35,203 nucleotides of DNA, from contig NZ_BJED01000031.1 of assembly GCF_005405485.1 (NCBI RefSeq), positions 1 to 35,203 of the forward strand, written 5' to 3'. Positions 24,389 through 34,666 of the stretch are shown piece by piece. The first letter of the stretch is position 1; every line of letters begins with the position of its first letter. The notes under the pieces are model-generated. The model was not told the DNA's origin and made no database searches. It saw only the letters and a program-made list of their open reading frames with translations. A program made the translations under genes and the position numbers. This stretch comes from Enterococcus hulanensis (GTDB taxonomy: Bacteria; Bacillota; Bacilli; Lactobacillales; Enterococcaceae).

Positions 24389-24994
24389 TTATATTGTAAT
24401 CGAGTCCTTCAAATTTTCAAGCGTCTTTTCGCCAATGCCAGATACTTTCGTCAAATCCTCTACCGCCTGAAAACTGCCATTTTCTTCACGGTATTTGATA
24501 ATGTCTGCCGCCTTCTTTTCACCGATCCCTGATAATTGCTGCAATTCTGTCGCGTCCGCTGTGTTGATATTGATTTTTTGAGTCGTACCGGAAGCCGCCG
24601 TACTCGTGCCCTGCTGAGGAGTTTCAGTGATCGTTGGGATTTCTTCGCCGACTTTTGGTACATAGATAATTTCCTGATCGGTCAATAATTTTGAAAAATT
24701 GACCTGATTTTGATCGGCTTCTGCTGTGAAGCCCCCAGCCAGATCGATCGCGTCCATCAGGCGCATTCCTTGGGTGATCCGATACATCCCAGTTTTTTTG
24801 ACCGCGCCCTTTACATCAACAAACCACTCTTGGTTTTTGGATTCCGTCGTTGCCGCTATACTGCTCTCCGTCGAGAAAAGCGCTGGATCTGCCGCTGGGC
24901 TTTCAGGTTCTTTAGTCAAATAGAAGAATACAACTACGGCTAAGACGATCGGTATCGCCAGCAAATAAGGATATTTTTTTACATACTCTTTCAT
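24389..24994 (-). CDS. comEA: ComEA competence DNA receptor
   Basis: A 201-residue membrane-anchored DNA receptor for transformation. One membrane span at about residues 8-26 is followed by a low-complexity linker, an SLBB domain (about 52-115, WFVDVKGAVKKTGMYRI), a Thr/Ser-rich linker, and a C-terminal tandem helix-hairpin-helix domain (ININTADATELQQLSGIG and LTKVSGIGEKTLENL). ATG at 24994 has AAAAGGAGG seven bases upstream. A 33-codon longer reading runs through the sepM terminator and is rejected. First gene of comEA-comEB-comEC. Confidence 0.95.
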   Translation of the reverse strand: MKEYVKKYPYLLAIPIVLAVVVFFYLTKEPESPAADPALFSTESSIAATTESKNQEWFVDVKGAVKKTGMYRITQGMRLMDAIDLAGGFTAEADQNQVNFSKLLTDQEIIYVPKVGEEIPTITETPQQGTSTAASGTTQKININTADATELQQLSGIGEKKAADIIKYREENGSFQAVEDLTKVSGIGEKTLENLKDSITI

Positions 24995-25050
24995 AACGAC
25001 CTCCTTTTCAATAAGGTACGCAAATTTTTGCGATCGCTGTCTTATTGCGA

Positions 25051-25086
25051 AAAAAAAGAGCGCTAGACATTTTTGTCTAACACTCT
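25051..25086 (-). terminator. sepM terminator
   Basis: Stem AGAGTGTTAGACA/TGTCTAGCGCTCT with G-U pairs, then eight T on the minus strand. Confidence 0.85.
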
Positions 25087-25093
25087 TAATCAT

Positions 25094-26639
<1,546 letters not shown>

Positions 26640-26668
26640 TCATCATCTCTATAAAGCAGCCAGAGAGC

Positions 26669-27214
26669 CTAATCATAAATCGTTACAGCGGTGATGCCGT
26701 AATCATGACGCTTGCGTTCTTTCAAGCTGCCGATGGTTTCTGGCAGCACGACTTCTTTATCCGTTTCGCAAACTACGATCGCATTTTCTGTCAGCAAATC
26801 ATTTTCCAGCAGCAGCTCGATCTGCTTTACGATCTCCTGTTTTGCATAAGGCGGATCTAATAAGACTAAATCAAATTGCGTTTTGCTTTCGATCAGCTTC
26901 TGGATCGCCTGATTTGCCGGCATCTTCATTAATTGAAAGGCCGCTTCATCTTTGGTCATAGCGACATTTTCACGAATGATCTCCATGGCACGGAAGTTCT
27001 TTTCTACTAAGACCGCTTGATCCATCCCGCGAGAGACCGCTTCGATGCCTAATGAGCCGCTGCCGGAGAATAAATCCAGTGCGATGCCTCCGTCGAAATA
27101 CGGACCGATCATATTAAAAATAGCACCTTTTACTTTATCCGTCGTGGGCCGCGTATTATTTCCTGTTAAGGTTTTTAATTTACGACCGCCAAATTCACCT
27201 GCAACCACTCGCAT
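26669..27214 (-). CDS. rsmD: 16S rRNA (guanine966-N2)-methyltransferase
   Basis: A 181-residue SAM-dependent methyltransferase that modifies 16S rRNA in the 30S subunit. Marks are [13 protein letters not shown], the SAM-binding [13 protein letters not shown] and the catalytic DPPY ([12 protein letters not shown]). ATG at 27214 has GAGGGG about ten bases upstream. The 160-base gap before it holds the ylbG terminator, so it likely has its own promoter, which I could not place. Confidence 0.95.
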   Translation of the reverse strand: MRVVAGEFGGRKLKTLTGNNTRPTTDKVKGAIFNMIGPYFDGGIALDLFSGSGSLGIEAVSRGMDQAVLVEKNFRAMEIIRENVAMTKDEAAFQLMKMPANQAIQKLIESKTQFDLVLLDPPYAKQEIVKQIELLLENDLLTENAIVVCETDKEVVLPETIGSLKERKRHDYGITAVTIYD

Positions 27215-27326
27215 GACTTACATGCCCCTCTCGTTTCTCGTCAACCAACTGGTCTTTTTGTGAAGGTTTTTAATGCTCAAATTGCACAAAAAAATAGACC
27301 ACCTAATTTGACCTCTTTATTATCAA

Positions 27327-27370
27327 ATAAAAAGATGAAAAATGTTTGAACAAATCAGACATTTTTCACC
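27327..27370 (-). terminator. ylbG terminator
   Basis: Stem GGTGAAAAATGT/ACATTTTTCATC with one G-U pair, then TTTTTATTT on the minus strand. It begins a few bases after the ylbG stop. Confidence 0.8.
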
Positions 27371-27374
27371 TTAC

Positions 27375-27716
27375 TTAGACTGTTTCAGCTAATCGAATCT
27401 TTGTATTGGCTTCTACGACATCCAACTCATCGTCATCTTTTACTTGATAAGCGGCCTTCGTTCCGATTCGATCCGCAAAATTCATTTCGATATCTGGTCG
27501 GTAAGAACGCTCTACTTGACGCACAAAATGTAAGCCCTGCAGCTTTTCTTCGGTTTCTTCCACGACCTCTTCATTTACATATAAAACGACATATTTCATT
27601 TTTCGTGAAACAAAATGAATCAAACCAAATCGTTTCAAGGTTTTTAATTGCTTCAAGGAATAGACCCAAACAATTATCCCTCGTCTTTTTTGCATTACAA
27701 ACTCAGTATTATCCAT
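27375..27716 (-). CDS. ylbG: YlbG family protein (DUF2129)
   Basis: A 113-residue cytosolic protein of the DUF2129 family, of unknown function. Family text is RRGIIVWVYSLKQLKTLKRFG, then the motif VERSYRPDIEMNFADR near residue 90. ATG at 27716 has AAGGGG about eight bases upstream and overlaps the end of ylbF by eight bases. A longer reading from 27821 lies inside ylbF and is rejected. The ylbF-ylbG pairing is conserved in Firmicutes. Confidence 0.92.
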   Translation of the reverse strand: MDNTEFVMQKRRGIIVWVYSLKQLKTLKRFGLIHFVSRKMKYVVLYVNEEVVEETEEKLQGLHFVRQVERSYRPDIEMNFADRIGTKAAYQVKDDDELDVVEANTKIRLAETV

Positions 27717-28143
27717 GACAATTCCCCTTACAACTCTGATTCCCTGTTTCAAAAAAAGGATTTCCTGCATCAACTTTGATCTCTGCTGAGATGGTTTGTG
27801 CCAAACAGATGCCGATTTCATCCAGCAACCGTTGGAAGTCTGTCTCAGCTAAGCGAAAGGCGGCAACTTTTTCATTTAGATCAAGCGCCCGTTTGCTCAC
27901 GCGAACTTTTCGCTGCTGCTGGCGGTAATCTGGTGCATACTCTCCATAGGCTGCGATTTGTTCGAATTTATCTTTTTCAGCTTGAAACATTTTTTTCAGC
28001 TTCGCGACTTCTGGGCAATCATTCATCTGTTTTCTTGCCTGCAGATAGTTTTTATAGCTTTGACTCGCTAAAATTTCCTGAATCAATCGCTGATTCTGAT
28101 CCTCCAGCTGAAAGAAAGCATCATTAATAATCAACCTAGTCAC
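27709..28143 (-). CDS. ylbF: YlbF family regulator
   Basis: A 144-residue, mostly helical protein of the YlbF/YmcA family. In B. subtilis, YlbF, YmcA and YaaT form a complex that guides RNase Y-dependent mRNA processing and affects competence and sporulation. The helical LQARKQMNDCPEVAKLKKMF matches. The C-terminal CKGNCHG could bind a metal or Fe-S cluster; the B. subtilis complex carries Fe-S clusters. The start is GTG 28143, overlapping the gene before by eight bases; TTG 28134 is possible. Confidence 0.88.
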   Translation of the reverse strand: MTRLIINDAFFQLEDQNQRLIQEILASQSYKNYLQARKQMNDCPEVAKLKKMFQAEKDKFEQIAAYGEYAPDYRQQQRKVRVSKRALDLNEKVAAFRLAETDFQRLLDEIGICLAQTISAEIKVDAGNPFFETGNQSCKGNCHG

Positions 28144-29242
28144 TATCCTTTGTTTTTTCTGGTTCCTGTAACAAGACTAGCACACTTTCTTGATCAATTG
28201 CAACGCCAAGCTCTGACTCTGATGCCGTAATGATCTCATTCAAATGCTCATGACTGATCCAATCAAAAAGATTGAACAGCGGATCGATCATCGGTGAGTA
28301 AAAAAAGCCGTCTTTATAATTGATCTTGGCATTTTTAGCCAAATCTTTAAATTCGGTGGAGGATAGTTCAAAGGACAGATTGCTTAGATGTGCGCCTTGA
28401 TCAGTCTGCCACTCTTCTAGTCGGTCATTATTCAGCACTTTTTTCGGTGCGGTTAAAAAACCTTTTAACAGCTTTTTACTGTCACTTATTGCATTATCAG
28501 CAGTCGGCAGTTCGTCTAGCTTCCGTAAAGTGCGATAAAAGTTGATCGCTCCAATCGTTCGTTCCTGCTTTTGCTGATTTAAGACATTCCAATCAAGGTT
28601 GCTTTCCTGCACTCGATTAGCTAAGGGATTGCCGCTGTTGATCTGATACGGCATCAAACGCAATAGATTTTCCATATCTAAATAAACCGCGCCGATCATT
28701 TTTTCATTGTCTCCGTTGAAAAAAAGCATCGCAAAGGTATCATTATCAAATGCGACTAAAGGACGAAAACGCATATCATTTTCGCTTAGTTCGATATCTA
28801 CAGGTTCCTCGTCGTAGCTCAAGGCAAAAGCTGCAGACAAGTTGATTTGATCCGACAGCTGACTGCTGGTCATCCCGAATTTAAAGGGTTTGATCTCCGC
28901 TTTTTTCGCCATGACCTTGATCGTACTGACTTTGCCTGCCTCCACATTCACTTCCAAAATCCCTTTATCTAAAGCATAATCACGGGTTTGAAAGAAAAAG
29001 CCGCTGTCCTCAATCTTCGTTGGACGGCCATATTCCTGCTCAAACGTTTCGATGGGCTGTGAAATATAGTTCGCATACCCTTCAGCCTTGATCGTCTGAT
29101 GCTTTAAGGCCTTGTGCCGCACCACCTGATTAGTTGGTGTGACGGGAGCTTTTCCCTGCGTAGGTGGAAAGAGGACTGGCTGCAGATAGTAGCCAATCAA
29201 AACCAAGAATAGAATACTAAGAAAACCAATCACTCTCTTCAC
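28136..29242 (-). CDS. CAP-associated domain protein (YlbC-like)
   Basis: A 368-residue exported or membrane-anchored protein with a hydrophobic N-terminus at residues 4-22. Residues about 50-200 form the CAP-associated N-terminal domain (YGRPTKIEDSGFFFQTRDYA, then FKFGMTSSQLSDQI). Residues about 225-345 are in the position of a CAP/SCP domain (INFYRTLRKLDELP), but the His and Glu of the active cavity and the usual HYS motif are not seen, so the domain looks degenerate. GTG at 29242 has AGGAG eight bases upstream. It lies 34 bases after pyc with no terminator, as part of the ylaN-to-ylbG operon. Function unknown. Confidence 0.8.
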   Translation of the reverse strand: MKRVIGFLSILFLVLIGYYLQPVLFPPTQGKAPVTPTNQVVRHKALKHQTIKAEGYANYISQPIETFEQEYGRPTKIEDSGFFFQTRDYALDKGILEVNVEAGKVSTIKVMAKKAEIKPFKFGMTSSQLSDQINLSAAFALSYDEEPVDIELSENDMRFRPLVAFDNDTFAMLFFNGDNEKMIGAVYLDMENLLRLMPYQINSGNPLANRVQESNLDWNVLNQQKQERTIGAINFYRTLRKLDELPTADNAISDSKKLLKGFLTAPKKVLNNDRLEEWQTDQGAHLSNLSFELSSTEFKDLAKNAKINYKDGFFYSPMIDPLFNLFDWISHEHLNEIITASESELGVAIDQESVLVLLQEPEKTKDSD

Positions 29243-29276
29243 ACAAAACGCTCCTAAATCATATTAATAAACAAAA

Positions 29277-32200
29277 CTATTTTTCTTTAACTTCAATCAG
29301 CAAGTCGCCAGAAGTGATACTTTCGCCTTCTTCAACATACAGATGCGAAACTTTTCCGGCAAAACGGGCATCGATCGAAGTCTCCATCTTCATTGCTTCT
29401 GTGATCAGCAACGGCTGACCTTTTTCAACATGATCGCCTTTTTCAACTAAGACTTTCAAGACTGATCCGCTCATTGTCGCACCGATTTGTTCGCGGTTCG
29501 TTGGTTCAGCTTTGCGCTTCGCCTGAACAGCACTCTTGATTGACGCATCCTTCACGAGGATTTCGCGACGTTGGCCATTCAAGTTGAAGAACAAGGTGCG
29601 GTTTCCTTCGATATCAGCTTCACCGATTTCGTCCAAACGAATAATCAAGGTCTTGCCTTTTTCGATTTGAACATTGACGGTTTCACCTAGACGCATACCA
29701 GCAAAGAAAGTAGGTGTGTCTAACAAGGTAACATCCGCAAACTGTTCGTAAGATTTTTGATAGTCTAAAAATACCTGCGGATACATCAAGTAGCTTAAAA
29801 CATCCGTCTTGCTCGGTTCAAAACCGATCAATTCCTGTAATTCCGCTTTGACCTTTTCGAATTTAACCGGCTCAGCAAATTTACCTGGGCGCTCCTGCAA
29901 GGCAGGACGGCCTTGTAAAATGATCTGCTGCAGTTTCTCAGGGAACCCGCCAACTGGCTGGCCTAGTTCGCCTTGGAAGAAGCTGATAACAGAATCAGGA
30001 TAACTCAATTCATCGCCGCGATCGTAGATATCTTGTTCTGTTAGATCATTTTGTACCATGAACAGCGCCATATCTCCGACAACTTTAGATGATGGGGTTA
30101 CTTTTACGATATCACCAAACATCATGTTGACTTTTTGGTACATTACTTTGATTTCATCCCATTTTTCGCCTAAACCAACCGCTTTGGCCTGCTGCTGCAG
30201 ATTTGAATACTGTCCGCCCGGCATTTCATGATTATAGACTTCGGTTTGAGCCGCCATAATACCATTTTCAAAGCTTGAGTAGTACGGACGAACCTCTTCC
30301 CAATAATGGTTCAATTGACGAACGTTCTTCAAGTTCAAATCAGGCGCACGGTCTCCGTATTGCAGCGCGTAATACAAACTGCTCATACTTGGCTGACTTG
30401 TTGCTCCGCTCATTGCACTGGTTGCCACGTCAACGATATCCACGCCGGCTTTAACAGCCGCAGATAACGTAATGATCCCGTTTCCGGCAGTGTCATGTGT
30501 ATGCAAATGAATCGGCAGGTCAGTCGTTTCTTTCAGTTCACTGATCAAACGGAAGGCCGCTTGCGGTTTCAATAAGCCAGCCATATCCTTGATCGCGATC
30601 ACATGGGCACCGCTGGCTTCCAATTCTTTCGCCATATCTTTATAGTATTGCACATTGTATTTGGTCCGGCTGTCATCTAGGATATCGCCGGTATAACAAA
30701 TCGCCGCTTCCGCAATCTTTCCTGCGTCACGAACGTATTGAATACTTTTCTCCATTTGCGGAATCCAGTTCAAGCTGTCGAAGATTCGGAAAACATCGAT
30801 CCCATGATGAGCCGCTTCTTTGATGAACTCTTCCAGCACATTATCTGGATAGTTGGAATAGCCAACAGCGTTTGAGCCGCGGAACAGCATTTGCAATAGC
30901 GTATTCGGCATGGCTTTACGCAATAATTTCAGACGTTTCCAAGGATCTTCCGTTAAGAAGCGATACGCCACGTCAAATGTCGCGCCGCCCCACATCTCGC
31001 TGGAAAACAGCTCGGGAATCCCTTCGCCAGTTGCTTGAGCGACATTCACTAAATCATGCGTTCTTACCCGAGTAGCCAATAAGCTTTGGTGAGCATCACG
31101 GAAGGTCGTGTCAGTTAATAGAACAGAATCTTGGTCCTTCACCCATTTTGCTACTGCTTCTGGGCCTTCTTTATCCAAAATATTCTTAGCAGTAATGATT
31201 TCTCTTTTCTCGATTTTTGGTGTTCGAGGTGTTTCAAAATAACGCTTCTCTTGTTTTTCAATACCCGGGAAGCCGTTCACCGTAATCTCTGAAATGTAAC
31301 GCATCGTTTTGTTTCCACGGTCACGCACACGCGGGAATTCAAACAATTCAGGCGTGTTATCAATGAAGGTAGTCTTCGCGTCTCCGCTTTGGAAAACAGG
31401 ATGGCTGATCACGTTATGCATGAAGGGAATATTCGTTTTAACTCCCCGCACACGGAACTCGATTAAACAACGCTGCATTTTTTCGATCGCTTGATCAAAA
31501 TTCAACGCATGTGTACACACTTTTACCAATAATGAGTCGAAATATGGTGTAACTGTCGCGCCTGCATAAGCATTCCCTACGTCTAAACGCACACCGAAAC
31601 CACCTGGTGAACGGTACGTATCGATTTTTCCTGTATCAGGCATAAACCCGTTCAACGGATCTTCAGTCGTCACACGACATTGGATCGCAGCACCAGACAT
31701 TTTAATGCCATCTTGCTCAGGCAAGCCGATTTCTTTGTGCAGGTCTTTTCCTTGAGCGATCATTAATTGTGAAGTAACGATATCTACACCTGTAATTAAT
31801 TCAGTGATGGTATGCTCTACTTGAACACGAGGATTGACTTCGATGAAATAGAAATTATCGCCTTCGACCAAAAATTCCACTGTACCGGCATTGACATAGC
31901 CGACATGCTTCATTAATTGAACTGCCGCTTGGCAGATTTTTTCCCGTTGTTCATCATTTAAAGAAATACATGGGGCAACTTCAACCACTTTTTGATGGCG
32001 GCGTTGCACCGAACAATCACGTTCAAATAAATGCAATACATTTCCATGTGTGTCCCCTAAAATTTGGACTTCGATATGTTTAGGATTGGCAACATATTTT
32101 TCGACATAGATTTCATCATTACCAAAGGCCGCTTTCGCTTCACTTTTAGCACGATCATAGCCTTCTCTGGCTTCTTTTTCATCATGAGCCACCCGCATTC

Positions 32201-32699
32201 CGCGACCGCCGCCGCCTAAAGCAGCTTTGATCATAATCGGATAACCATGTGATTCAGCAAATTCTAAGACGCCTTCGATCGTATCCACCGGACCATCTGA
32301 ACCAGGAATTGACGGAATCCCTGCTTCTAATGCCGCTGTTTTGGCTTTGATCTTATCGCCGAAAATATCTAAGTGATGCAACTCGGGACCAACAAAGATC
32401 AGTCCTTCTTCACGACATCGTTTCGCGAATTCCAAGTTTTCTGAAAGGAAGCCGTAGCCTGGATGGATCGCATCCACCTTCGCTTCTTTGGCCACTCGAA
32501 TAATATCCTCAATATCTAAGTACGCATCGATCGGTTTTTTCCCTTTGCCGACTAAATACGCCTCATCTGATTTGAAGCGGTGGACCGAATACTGATCTTC
32601 CTCCGCGAAGATCGCTACCGTTTTAATGTTTAATTCGCTACACGCGCGAAACACCCGCGTTGCAATTTCTCCTCTATTTGCTACCAATACCTTTTTCAT
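29277..32699 (-). CDS. pyc: pyruvate carboxylase
   Basis: A 1140-residue biotin enzyme that carboxylates pyruvate to oxaloacetate with ATP and bicarbonate. Biotin carboxylase domain at about 1-450 (VLVANRGEIATRVFRA, then ALGGGGRGMRVAH, then VEHTITELITG); carboxyltransferase domain at about 530-800 (TTFRDAHQSLLATRVR, LHTHDTAGNG); C-terminal biotin carrier with the biotinyl Lys in TEAMKMET. Full length. ATG at 32699 has AGGAG eight bases upstream; GTG 32708 would overlap that site. Five bases after ftsW. With nifJ it gives this genome two distinct fates for pyruvate besides fermentation. Confidence 0.97.
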   Translation of the reverse strand: MKKVLVANRGEIATRVFRACSELNIKTVAIFAEEDQYSVHRFKSDEAYLVGKGKKPIDAYLDIEDIIRVAKEAKVDAIHPGYGFLSENLEFAKRCREEGLIFVGPELHHLDIFGDKIKAKTAALEAGIPSIPGSDGPVDTIEGVLEFAESHGYPIMIKAALGGGGRGMRVAHDEKEAREGYDRAKSEAKAAFGNDEIYVEKYVANPKHIEVQILGDTHGNVLHLFERDCSVQRRHQKVVEVAPCISLNDEQREKICQAAVQLMKHVGYVNAGTVEFLVEGDNFYFIEVNPRVQVEHTITELITGVDIVTSQLMIAQGKDLHKEIGLPEQDGIKMSGAAIQCRVTTEDPLNGFMPDTGKIDTYRSPGGFGVRLDVGNAYAGATVTPYFDSLLVKVCTHALNFDQAIEKMQRCLIEFRVRGVKTNIPFMHNVISHPVFQSGDAKTTFIDNTPELFEFPRVRDRGNKTMRYISEITVNGFPGIEKQEKRYFETPRTPKIEKREIITAKNILDKEGPEAVAKWVKDQDSVLLTDTTFRDAHQSLLATRVRTHDLVNVAQATGEGIPELFSSEMWGGATFDVAYRFLTEDPWKRLKLLRKAMPNTLLQMLFRGSNAVGYSNYPDNVLEEFIKEAAHHGIDVFRIFDSLNWIPQMEKSIQYVRDAGKIAEAAICYTGDILDDSRTKYNVQYYKDMAKELEASGAHVIAIKDMAGLLKPQAAFRLISELKETTDLPIHLHTHDTAGNGIITLSAAVKAGVDIVDVATSAMSGATSQPSMSSLYYALQYGDRAPDLNLKNVRQLNHYWEEVRPYYSSFENGIMAAQTEVYNHEMPGGQYSNLQQQAKAVGLGEKWDEIKVMYQKVNMMFGDIVKVTPSSKVVGDMALFMVQNDLTEQDIYDRGDELSYPDSVISFFQGELGQPVGGFPEKLQQIILQGRPALQERPGKFAEPVKFEKVKAELQELIGFEPSKTDVLSYLMYPQVFLDYQKSYEQFADVTLLDTPTFFAGMRLGETVNVQIEKGKTLIIRLDEIGEADIEGNRTLFFNLNGQRREILVKDASIKSAVQAKRKAEPTNREQIGATMSGSVLKVLVEKGDHVEKGQPLLITEAMKMETSIDARFAGKVSHLYVEEGESITSGDLLIEVKEK

Positions 32700-32704
32700 G
32701 CACT

Positions 32705-33895
32705 TCACTCCTGACTTTTTAAGTATTCATACTCGATTGCTAGTTTGGTCCGTTTTTCATCTGCACTGATGTTCAATGCAAAAGCCACGCCCACTGACAA
32801 TACAAGTAAGCTATTTCCCCCTTGACTCAAAAACGGGAAGGTAATCCCAGTCAATGGAATAATTCCTAAAATACCACCAAGATTAATAAAAACCTGTAAT
32901 AACAACAAACTTCCAATTCCGATACAAATCAATGAATTGAAAGGCTTTTTCGAACGAATCCCAACCAAGTAGATCCGTGCGATCATGAAAATCAAAATTG
33001 CTAATATAACCAAAGCGCCGATCAAACCAACTTCTTCTATCACAATAGAAAAAATGAAGTCCGTATGAGCTTCACTTAAAAAACCTTTTTTTTCGATACT
33101 ATTCCCTAAGCCGCGGCCAAACCAGCCGCCGTTGAACATCGCGTAATAGCCATTGACCATTTGGTGCCCTTGATCCAATTCATACTTAAAGGGATTTTTG
33201 AAGCTTTCAAAACGGCTGAAGATGTATTGCAGCTTCCCTGGGAAAATGGCGCTACCAAAACGGGTCAACACTTCGATCACCAGAGCACTGCCCAAAATAC
33301 CAGTGCCGCCAATGATCAAACTATAGACCCAGTTGACACCGCTGGCTAAAAGTAAAATTAGGGCCAACAATGTGATGATCGCCGCGTTCCCCATATCAGG
33401 CTGGATCGCTACTAAAAAGATCATTGCGAAAACCAGCAGCAAAGGACGTTTCATATCAGTAACAAAATTATCTTGGATCGTTTCCTGCCTTTTTGACAAA
33501 ATATAAGACAAATACCAAACGACCATGATTTTTAAATATTCTGCTGGCTGCATCGTAAAACCAGCGATATCGATCCACCCTTTAGCACCATTACGTTCAG
33601 TACCAAAAAACAATACAATAATCAATAGAATAAAAATCACATATGTTACAAAAATAATCAGCTGCTGACTTTTCAATACATCTGTTTTCATCTTGTACAT
33701 CAAACTGATCCCAATTAAACTTAAAACCCAAAAAATCCCTTGGTTCATCACCAGACTTGTTGGGTTTGCATCATTTGTGATCAACAAATAAGAAGTTGAA
33801 CTGTAAACAAAAATTAATCCTATCACAGTCAAAATCAAATAAGGAATCAAAATACTATAATCTAAAAAATGACGTTTCTTTATCTTCGTGGGCAA
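32705..33895 (-). CDS. ftsW: FtsW/RodA family peptidoglycan glycosyltransferase
   Basis: A 396-residue SEDS-family membrane protein with about ten spans that polymerises lipid II with its partner PBP. Family marks are GRGLGNSIEKKGFLSEAHTD and FSIVIEEVGLIGALVI, the AQ-rich loop AGFTMQPAEYLKI with the conserved Glu, and the C-terminal ITGITFPFLSQGGNSLL. The context (ylaN before, pyc after) is that of ftsW rather than rodA. The start is TTG 33895: GGGAGG lies eight bases upstream, inside the last codons of ylaN. No ATG serves. Confidence 0.92.
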   Translation of the reverse strand: MPTKIKKRHFLDYSILIPYLILTVIGLIFVYSSTSYLLITNDANPTSLVMNQGIFWVLSLIGISLMYKMKTDVLKSQQLIIFVTYVIFILLIIVLFFGTERNGAKGWIDIAGFTMQPAEYLKIMVVWYLSYILSKRQETIQDNFVTDMKRPLLLVFAMIFLVAIQPDMGNAAIITLLALILLLASGVNWVYSLIIGGTGILGSALVIEVLTRFGSAIFPGKLQYIFSRFESFKNPFKYELDQGHQMVNGYYAMFNGGWFGRGLGNSIEKKGFLSEAHTDFIFSIVIEEVGLIGALVILAILIFMIARIYLVGIRSKKPFNSLICIGIGSLLLLQVFINLGGILGIIPLTGITFPFLSQGGNSLLVLSVGVAFALNISADEKRTKLAIEYEYLKSQE

Positions 33896-33898
33896 GGG

Positions 33899-34201
33899 TT
33901 AAGCCTCCCAGCCGGCATCCGTCATATCCTGACGAGTTTCGTACAATTCCGTATATAAACGATTCAGCTCAGCTTCCAAATCACTAAGCATTTGCTGTCC
34001 TTCTCCCCGCTTCAAGATACCTACCTTTTCAGCAAAGAATACTTGACGTGAGAAGCCATACATTTGTGTATCAACGACTTCCTCAAAAGCTTTGCATTGA
34101 GAGATACACAAACTATTCGTTTGATTGCGAATCAACAGCTTGATCCGATCTGCATCTTCTTGCAACACTTTAACGGCAAAATCAGAAGAAATATTTTCCA
34201 T
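33899..34201 (-). CDS. ylaN: YlaN family protein (Fur-interacting)
   Basis: A 100-residue helical protein of the YlaN (DUF1507) family. It begins with DFAVKVLQEDADRIKLLI, has LCISQCKAFEEVVDTQMYGF in the middle, and ends TDAGWEA. In Staphylococcus aureus, YlaN binds Fur and iron and relieves Fur repression; in B. subtilis it is needed when iron is low. ATG at 34201 has a GAGGG site upstream. Its stop lies three bases before ftsW, and the ftsW ribosome binding site is inside it. It is the first gene of the ylaN-ftsW-pyc-ylbC-ylbF-ylbG operon. Confidence 0.92.
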   Translation of the reverse strand: MENISSDFAVKVLQEDADRIKLLIRNQTNSLCISQCKAFEEVVDTQMYGFSRQVFFAEKVGILKRGEGQQMLSDLEAELNRLYTELYETRQDMTDAGWEA

Positions 34202-34666
34202 TTTGCTTCCCTCCTATCTTGATTTCAACATTATAACATAGAAAAAATTTAAAAAGGGAAAAAAAACGCGAGACTAAGCTTTTTCTAAACTCTTTGTTCG
34301 GGTTTTGACTTTTGCACAGCTCAGAGAATATTACAAAGAGATTACAACCCAGAAACTTTAAATGAAAACGCGAAAAATCAATTCTTTTTACGATTCTCGT
34401 TGTGAAACAAATGCGAAATATGAAACATAACAGTTTTTGCCATCTTTATCCGAGACATCGGAAGAATCAGCGAGTAAAGGCTGTTTGAAATGGATAAACT
34501 CTAGTTTTTATCCCAAGAAAACTCATTAGTCGCAGCGTTCTGTCCACGACAAATAGCCTGCGGACCCAGCAGGCTAAAAATTTGATTCAGTTTGCTTACC
34601 ACAGCGGTGCAGTAAGTATCTGTCTCATACCAACGTTGGATTTATCGATGAGACAAACACAGCTGC
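34202..34666. other. 465-base non-coding region with several inverted repeats
   Basis: No ORF is convincing here. Next to the ylaN promoter is a possible minus-strand terminator (GAGTTTAG/TTAGTCTC, then eight T, at 34260-34297). On the plus strand CTCTTTGT (34290-34297) pairs with ACAAAGAG (34333-34340), and GGGTT (34300-34304) with AACCC (34346-34350); the two stems interlock as a pseudoknot would. AGCCTGC (34555-34561) pairs with GCAGGCT (34569-34575). Near the stop of the right-hand gene, TGTCTCAT pairs with ATGAGACA, and CTTAC/GTAAG blocks can pair in two exclusive ways. The function is unknown. Confidence 0.45.
34230..34238 (-). promoter_or_regulatory. ylaN extended -10 promoter
   Basis: TG-T-TATAAT on the minus strand, about 30 bases before ylaN. 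The -35 region is T-rich and non-consensus. Confidence 0.6.

Noticed and set aside
24995-25093. N-terminal extension of comEA by 33 codons
   Set aside because: It would run through the sepM terminator, and the ATG at 24994 has an excellent AAAAGGAGG site.
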